DNA of 44,668 nt from an uncultured Lachnospiraceae bacterium. Its GTDB lineage: Bacteria; Bacillota; Clostridia; Lachnospirales; Lachnospiraceae. How positions within the stretch are numbered: position 1 is the stretch's first letter; every line of letters starts with the position of its first letter. Position numbers and translations under genes: made by a program. The DNA lies in the NCBI GenBank assembly GCA_949840465.1, contig CATKXE010000019.1, forward strand, positions 1-44,668, read 5' to 3'. This document shows, in pieces, positions 40,419-44,668 of this stretch. Under the pieces are notes generated by a model. It was not told the origin of the DNA and did not search any database. It was given only the letters and a program-made list of their open reading frames with translations.

Positions 40419-41348
40419 TCAAAACAATTCGCTTTCTAAAAAAATTTGATTGTAAATCCTGTAAGCCGCCTTTTCCACCTGTTCTTCGTATTCCTCAAAT
40501 AGTTTAAGAAGCTTTTTCCCTCTGTCAGTCAGAAACGCCGCGCCGCCGTTTTTACCGCCGGGACGCCGCCCGACGATCTCGTAGCCAAGCTCTTCCTCCG
40601 CCGAACGGATCAGCTTCCAGCCTTTGCTGTAAGAAATACCGGTTCTTCCACACGCTTCTTTTACGGAACCCAGGCTGTCAATCTGCCTGAGGAGCGTGAC
40701 GGCTCCCGGGCCAAAAAAGGGCTTTTTACCGGCCAGCCTTACCTTTACCTGAGGGCGCATCAGCCTGTCGTCATGCAGCTTTGCGAGATAGCGGTACTCT
40801 TCCAGGGAAGCCGTCCCTTCCAGCACACCTTCATCCTGGACCGGAAGCCGGACGGGAGCCACCCCCGCGGCCGCCAGCGCGCCTGAAAGCCCCTCGCGCC
40901 CCTGATAGTCCAGTACAGCCGGAATCAGGGAATAGTCAATGCACACAGGATATCCGTCCCGCCCCTTACAGACAGGGATTATAAAACTGCCCGGCGTGTG
41001 TAAGATCGCCTCCACCGTATCTCCCAGAAAAAAGGGGACGTCCGCCGGACAAAGCAGTACTTTGCCGCTCCGGCTCCTGAGATACCGAAGCCCCAGCTTG
41101 ATGGAATCCAGCATGTCCGGGAATTCATAAGGCTCCTGCCTGAGAAACAGGATCCCAAAACGGCGGAGCGCCTTTTCCACCTGTTCTGCCCGGTATCCGG
41201 TTATCATAATAATGTCCTTAATGCCTGAACGCTGCAGGTTCACGATCACACGCTCCACAACCGTCAGGCCGTCAATTTCCATCAAATGGGCGGGCTTTTG
41301 TGTCCCGGCAGGAATACCGGCAGCATCAATCACCGCGCTGATCCTCAT
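40419..41348 (-). CDS. MobA-like nucleotidyltransferase fused to a ModE-type DNA-binding domain
   Basis: A 309-residue two-domain protein. Residues 1-190 have the NTP-transferase fold (VIDAAGIPAGTQKPAHLMEIDGLTVVERV, LLCPADVPFF, and GYPVCID), related to MobA/MocA enzymes that attach CMP or GMP to molybdopterin; the glycine-rich LAAG loop is altered to DAAG, so activity is uncertain. Residues 195-300 match the winged helix of ModE (VRLAGKKPFFGPGAVTLLRQI, SVKEACGRTGISYSKGWKLI, GRRPGGKNGGAAFLT). Such a fusion could combine cofactor maturation with transcription control. It starts two bases after ridA. Confidence 0.88.
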   Translation of the reverse strand: MRISAVIDAAGIPAGTQKPAHLMEIDGLTVVERVIVNLQRSGIKDIIMITGYRAEQVEKALRRFGILFLRQEPYEFPDMLDSIKLGLRYLRSRSGKVLLCPADVPFFLGDTVEAILHTPGSFIIPVCKGRDGYPVCIDYSLIPAVLDYQGREGLSGALAAAGVAPVRLPVQDEGVLEGTASLEEYRYLAKLHDDRLMRPQVKVRLAGKKPFFGPGAVTLLRQIDSLGSVKEACGRTGISYSKGWKLIRSAEEELGYEIVGRRPGGKNGGAAFLTDRGKKLLKLFEEYEEQVEKAAYRIYNQIFLESELF

Positions 41349-41350
41349 AA

Positions 41351-41734
41351 TCAGCCCTTCAATGCAACCACTTCAATCTCTACCAGTGCGTTCTGCGGAA
41401 GCGCCGCCACCTGAAATGCCGATCTGGCCGGATAACTTCCCTCGCTGAAAAACCCCTTGTATACTTCATTCATCTTTCCAAAATCCGCAATGTCCTTCAA
41501 AAATACTGTCGTCTTCACAATATTGTCCATGGTACATCCTGCAGATTCCAGAATCGCTTTTACATTCTCCAGAGACTGCTTTGTCTGTCCCTCGATGTCC
41601 TCTGCCACAATTTTTCCTTCAGCCGGAACGATGGGAAGCTGCCCCGAAAGAAACATCAAATTCCCCGCGTCAATTCCCTGAGAATAGGGTCCGATTGCCC
41701 TGGGTGCGTTGTCTGTACTTAAAACTGTTTTCAT
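41351..41734 (-). CDS. ridA: RidA family enamine/imine deaminase
   Basis: A 127-residue trimeric protein that hydrolyses reactive enamines such as 2-aminoacrylate. The family segments APRAIGPYSQGI and LFLSGQLPI, the ENVKAILESAGCTMDNIVKTTVFLKD block, and the catalytic Arg in YPARSAFQVAALPQNALVEIEVVAL are all present. It is the first gene of the molybdenum/selenium operon and has a very good promoter at 41783-41811. In purine breakdown pathways an aminoacrylate-forming lyase is known, which would explain its place here, but that lyase gene is not in the window. Confidence 0.95.
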   Translation of the reverse strand: MKTVLSTDNAPRAIGPYSQGIDAGNLMFLSGQLPIVPAEGKIVAEDIEGQTKQSLENVKAILESAGCTMDNIVKTTVFLKDIADFGKMNEVYKGFFSEGSYPARSAFQVAALPQNALVEIEVVALKG

Positions 41735-41782
41735 TTGATAAAGTCCTCCCTTTCAACAAATATATTTTTTTGTAATAAAAAT

Positions 41783-41811
41783 ATTTTATCATCCCTCTGT
41801 AAATATGTCAA
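41783..41811 (-). promoter_or_regulatory. Sigma-A promoter of the molybdenum/selenium operon
   Basis: On the minus strand TTGACA (41806-41811) and TAAAAT (41783-41788) are separated by exactly 17 bases. The leader to ridA is about 45 bases. The divergent YheO-like gene starts 204 bases from ridA, so its product may act on this intergenic region. Confidence 0.8.
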
Positions 41812-41901
41812 CAACTATGTATTTTAAAAAGAATTTTGTTGAATTTTAAGCGGCTCCATGCGATAATAAATAATAATTTTTAGGTGGGCAAAAATATTTT
41901 T

Positions 41902-41915
41902 CAGAATGCATTCTG
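41902..41915. promoter_or_regulatory. Perfect 14-bp palindrome, operator candidate
   Basis: CAGAATGCATTCTG is fully self-complementary and lies 22 bases before the start codon of the YheO-like regulator gene. It sits in an A/T-rich region between divergent genes, a standard place for autoregulation. Only one copy is visible. Confidence 0.45.
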
Positions 41916-41937
41916 CGTTTAGAAATGGGGAAAAATT

Positions 41938-42636
41938 ATGAATTCAAATATCCTTCAGCAATATAGCGTGATTGTTGAATTTCTTGGAAAAGCACTGGGA
42001 CCGCATTACGAGGTGGTCCTGCACGATCTTAGCTCCAAAGATCTTGCCATTGCCGCGATCGCCAACGGGCATATCAGCGGCCGGAAGGTGGGAGGCCCTC
42101 TGACGGATGCCGCGCTTCGCATGCTTTCTTCCCGGGCCTATGAGACAGACGACTATTTGTGCAACTACAAAGGCATTGCACAGAACGGGCATGTGCTTCG
42201 TTCCTCCACGATGTTCATCCGGGATGAGGATGGAACCCCTGTCGGTCTATTATGCGTGAATTTTGACGATTATCATTACAAAGAGCTGGTGGAGAGCCTG
42301 CTTTCCACAATCCATCCCGAATCCTTTCTCAAACAGCATCCGGCCAACAGCCGTCCCATTTTGGAAAAGGCTCCTGACCCGCAGGAAGCTTCCGTTCCGA
42401 TTACGGAAAACTTTTCTATGGATATCCCGTCTCTGATGGAGAAGATCTTCCATGACGCTACGGCGGCACTGACAACGCCCATTGACCGGCTCAATCAGTC
42501 TGAACGCAGGGAGATTGTTTCCAGATTAAGCGAGCAGGGACTATTCCAGCTGAAAGGCGCGGTCTCTTTTGTTGCCAGAAAATTCTCCTGCTCCAATGCC
42601 ACCATCTACCGGTATCTCAGTGAGATCAGTGCGTGA
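41938..42636 (+). CDS. YheO/DauR-type transcriptional regulator
   Basis: A 232-residue regulator. Residues 1-125 form the YheO PAS-like sensory domain (GPHYEVVLHDLSSKDLAIAAIANGHISGRKVGGPLTD and CVNFDDYHYK). Residues about 180-232 hold the YheO-type helix-turn-helix (QSERREIVSRLSEQGLFQLKGAVSFVARKFSCSNATIYRYL). The ATG follows GGGGAAAA. It faces away from ridA and is a natural candidate to control that operon or the hydroxylase genes. In purine and D-amino-acid loci similar regulators respond to metabolites; the ligand here is unknown. Confidence 0.9.
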   Translation: MNSNILQQYSVIVEFLGKALGPHYEVVLHDLSSKDLAIAAIANGHISGRKVGGPLTDAALRMLSSRAYETDDYLCNYKGIAQNGHVLRSSTMFIRDEDGTPVGLLCVNFDDYHYKELVESLLSTIHPESFLKQHPANSRPILEKAPDPQEASVPITENFSMDIPSLMEKIFHDATAALTTPIDRLNQSERREIVSRLSEQGLFQLKGAVSFVARKFSCSNATIYRYLSEISA

Positions 42637-42712
42637 AAGGAATGCATTTTAAAACACGCTCCCGGACAGTGGAAACAGAGCAGAAAGCGCTCCCAAACAG
42701 GAACTTGCCAGA

Positions 42713-42747
42713 AAGCCCTGCCAGAATTTCCGATTCCGGCAGGGCTT
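42713..42747. terminator. Bidirectional terminator between YheO-like and polyferredoxin genes
   Basis: AAGCCCTGCC pairs with GGCAGGGCTT around a 15-base loop and is followed by GAAATTTTT on the plus strand. It lies 76 bases after the regulator gene and seven bases after the polyferredoxin stop on the minus strand. Confidence 0.75.
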
Positions 42748-42754
42748 GAAATTT

Positions 42755-43240
42755 TTATGAATCCGTGAAAATCCCTCTTAAATCCGCAATCACATGGCGG
42801 GGGCATTTCACCGCGCACATGCCGCAGCTCAGGCACAATTCTTCTTCAATAACCGCACGGTGATTCACCACCCTGACGGCTTCCGCCGTACAGGTTTTCT
42901 CGCAGATTCCGCAGCCAATACAGCTTACCGGGCAGGCCTCCCGCGCCTCTTTCCCTTTTTCCTCATTGGAGCACTTCACCACAATGTAATTTGCGCATTC
43001 GTGCAGATGGATGACTTCCTGGGGGCAGACGCGCACGCACATGCCGCAGGCGATACATTGTTCCCCGTCTATCTGTGCCACGCCGTTTTCATTGAAGGAA
43101 ACAGCGCCGAACCTGCAGGCCGCGATACAGTTTCCACAGCCCACACAGCCATAGTTACATCGGGATACGGCGCTTGCGGCGCACGTTCCGTTGCATGCCA
43201 CCACTGCCGCACGGCAGGGGAATTTTTTCTTTACTGCCAT
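42755..43240 (-). CDS. 4Fe-4S polyferredoxin
   Basis: A 161-residue soluble electron carrier. Four Cys clusters of the ferredoxin kind are visible: CNYGCVGCGNCIAAC (about residues 28-42), CIACGMCVRVCP (about 65-76), CPVSCIGCGICEKTC (about 100-115) and CLSCGMCAVKCP (about 137-148), plus extra Cys near the N-terminus (CRAAVVACNGTC). The layout resembles RnfB-type proteins without the membrane anchor. The ATG at 43240 lies just after AAGGAGGGG. It follows the hydroxylase gene by five bases and is presumably its electron partner. Confidence 0.92.
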   Translation of the reverse strand: MAVKKKFPCRAAVVACNGTCAASAVSRCNYGCVGCGNCIAACRFGAVSFNENGVAQIDGEQCIACGMCVRVCPQEVIHLHECANYIVVKCSNEEKGKEAREACPVSCIGCGICEKTCTAEAVRVVNHRAVIEEELCLSCGMCAVKCPRHVIADLRGIFTDS

Positions 43241-43245
43241 GGTAA

Positions 43246-44634
43246 TCACCCCTCCTTTTTATACGGTGTACCGGATATGGGCAGGCTGTACCTGCGCTCG
43301 CCATCTAATCGGTAATAGGCGTCCGTAATCGCAGGCGCTGTCGGGATGGAGGTAATCTCTCCGATTCCGATCGCGCCGCAGGCCACGTTCAGCCCGGGCT
43401 TGTTGATTACGATTGCCTCAATCTCCGGAATCTCATGGGCACGGAAGAGCCCCAGCGCGCCATATTTTTCAATGGGCTTGCAATTCTCGTCAATGGGGTA
43501 TTTTTCACGCAGGGCAAATCCCATGGACATCACTACGCCGCCCTCGATTTGCCCTTCACAGGACAGCGGATTCACGGCCTTTCCCACATCATGGGCTGCT
43601 ACCATCTTCTCGATCTTCCTGGTTTTTGCATCCAGAATACACATCTGCGTCGCATATCCGTAAGCCACATGGGAAACCGGGTTGGGGACATCCGCCCCCA
43701 GCGGGTCGGTCTTCGCGAGATATTCCCCGTAGAATTCCTGTCCTTCCAGATCCGCAAGCGTTTTCCCTCCTGCCTTTGCCTCCATGAGCTTTCTGCATGC
43801 ACGCAGGCAGGCCTCGCCGGTAATCAGCGTCTGCCTGGAGCCGGAAGTCGTCCCCGAATCCGGCGCAATCCACGTATTGCTGCGCTCATAGACGATCTCC
43901 TCACGGGTCAGATCTGTATTGCTGACAATCATCTGGATCAGCACGGTTCCAAGCCCCTGCCCGATACAGGAAGCCCCGGTAAAGATATGCAGCTTTTTAT
44001 CCTCTTGTACGATCAGTTTAACACGGCCTGTATCCGGGATTCCCACACCTACCCCGGCGTTTTTCATGGCACAGGCAATCCCTACAGGTTTTCCGGCTGC
44101 CCTTGCCGCATCGTACTGTTCCTTCACCGCTTCTAACGTCTCCACCAGCCCGGTGGATTCATCCACGATCTGTCCGTTGGGCAACACGCCGCCCGGACGG
44201 ATCGCATTGCGGTAACGGATTTCCCATGGGGTAATCCCGATCTCATCCGCCATCATATTCAAAAGGGTTTCCGTGGCAAAACAGGTCTGTGTGACGCCAA
44301 ATCCGCGGAACGCTCCTGCCGGCGGGTTATTGGTATAATAGGCAGTCCCTTCAATCTCAAAATTCTGATAAGCATACGGACCCGCCGCATGGGTACAGGC
44401 ACGCTCTAATACCGGGCCTCCCAGAGAAGCAAACGCCCCGGTGTCGGAAGCAACCTTCGCTTTTACTCCCATTATTTTTCCGTTTTCATCACAGCCCATG
44501 GTAAAGTCCATGACAAAATGATGGCGTTTCGGATGGATCAAAAGCGATTCCGCCCGGGTCAGCCGGACTTTCACCGGACGCCCGGTATGCCATGCGATCA
44601 GCGCCGCATGGTGCTGCACCGTCATATCCTCCTG
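43246..44634 (-). CDS. Molybdenum hydroxylase, C-terminal part (selenium-dependent xanthine dehydrogenase-like)
   Basis: The visible 462 residues are the cofactor-binding half of a xanthine dehydrogenase-type enzyme; the N-terminal part is cut off. Seen are EDMTVQHHAAL, PVKVRLTRAESLLIHPKRH, NNPPAGAFRGFGVTQ (the AFRGFG cofactor loop), TGASCIGQGLGTVLIQ, DSGTTSGSRQTLITG and the catalytic Glu in ACGAIGIGEITSIPTAPAI. The neighbouring selD, yedF and molybdopterin genes suggest a selenium-dependent enzyme of purine or similar heterocycle oxidation. The Met at 44625 is internal; in-frame codons for Gln-Glu-Asp continue to 44634, where a 16-base G run destroys the frame. Confidence 0.9.
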   Translation of the reverse strand, partial: QEDMTVQHHAALIAWHTGRPVKVRLTRAESLLIHPKRHHFVMDFTMGCDENGKIMGVKAKVASDTGAFASLGGPVLERACTHAAGPYAYQNFEIEGTAYYTNNPPAGAFRGFGVTQTCFATETLLNMMADEIGITPWEIRYRNAIRPGGVLPNGQIVDESTGLVETLEAVKEQYDAARAAGKPVGIACAMKNAGVGVGIPDTGRVKLIVQEDKKLHIFTGASCIGQGLGTVLIQMIVSNTDLTREEIVYERSNTWIAPDSGTTSGSRQTLITGEACLRACRKLMEAKAGGKTLADLEGQEFYGEYLAKTDPLGADVPNPVSHVAYGYATQMCILDAKTRKIEKMVAAHDVGKAVNPLSCEGQIEGGVVMSMGFALREKYPIDENCKPIEKYGALGLFRAHEIPEIEAIVINKPGLNVACGAIGIGEITSIPTAPAITDAYYRLDGERRYSLPISGTPYKKEG

Positions 44635-44668
44635 GGGGGGGGGGGGGGGCGCGCCCCGGGGCGGGTGT
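44634..44668. other. Probable sequencing or assembly artefact at the right edge
   Basis: Sixteen G residues (44634-44649) run into CGCGCCCCGGGGCGGG. This cannot encode the Gly-Gly-Phe-Gly-Gly stretch expected before QEDMTVQHH in this enzyme family, although the codons up to Gln are perfect. A low-complexity run at a contig end fits dark-cycle poly-G or a mis-extended assembly. Confidence 0.7.

Overview
The window looks like a chromosomal piece of a spore-forming, low-to-mid GC Clostridia, most likely a Lachnospiraceae member. The grounds are a complete forespore locus (spoIIAA-spoIIAB-sigF plus spoVA genes), a T-box in front of valS, a YesM/YesN-type two-component pair, a selenium and molybdenum hydroxylase gene set typical of anaerobic gut Firmicutes, and Gram-positive style ribosome binding sites. 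No rRNA, tRNA, CRISPR array or intact insertion sequence was seen. Genus and species cannot be named from the sequence alone.

Layout. 1-567: the tail of an unidentified gene and two hairpins, ending against the 3' end of guaA, which is a known integration hot spot for genomic islands. 568-9133: guaA, a small HPr-like protein, a response regulator/histidine kinase pair and a sodium/phosphate cotransporter-like protein, all on the minus strand. 9434-14758: the sporulation locus. The minus strand carries spoIIAA, spoIIAB, sigF, a small membrane protein gene, spoVAA and spoVAB, then spoVAD and spoVAE, but spoVAC between them is turned round onto the plus strand. 14942-19985: an LTA-synthase-like enzyme, folC, a 44-residue protein and a TPR membrane protein in one minus-strand operon. 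20077-25600: valS with its T-box leader and a GH36 alpha-galactosidase. 25782-34301: selenium-linked yedF and DUF3343 genes, a hybrid sensor kinase, a LytTR/DUF3021 pair, a TPP-riboswitch-controlled thiT, an M32 carboxypeptidase and a GAF-like signalling protein. 34419-44634: a long minus-strand operon (ridA, a nucleotidyltransferase fused to a ModE-like DNA-binding domain, a molybdopterin-binding protein, modA, modB, modC, selD, a LysR regulator), a divergent YheO-type regulator, a polyferredoxin and the C-terminal part of a large molybdenum hydroxylase resembling selenium-dependent xanthine dehydrogenase.

How the parts work together. The right-hand 10 kb appears to supply molybdate (modABC), activated selenium (selD, with yedF and DUF3343 about 9 kb away), cofactor maturation (nucleotidyltransferase and molybdopterin-binding protein) and electron transfer (polyferredoxin) to the hydroxylase, probably for purine or related heterocycle breakdown. 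No selA or selB is present in the window, and SelD carries Cys rather than Sec.

The most unusual material lies between genes. Three related families of small repeats occur: a roughly 150-bp element in seven whole or partial copies; a 70-115-bp element with TATACTCAC/GTGAGTATA ends lying just downstream of the promoters of guaA, spoVAC and spoVADE; and short hairpins just upstream of several minus-strand start codons. The single-gene inversion of spoVAC, with forespore-type promoter candidates on both sides, is the strongest rearrangement. The last about 35 bases of the window are probably a sequencing or assembly artefact.
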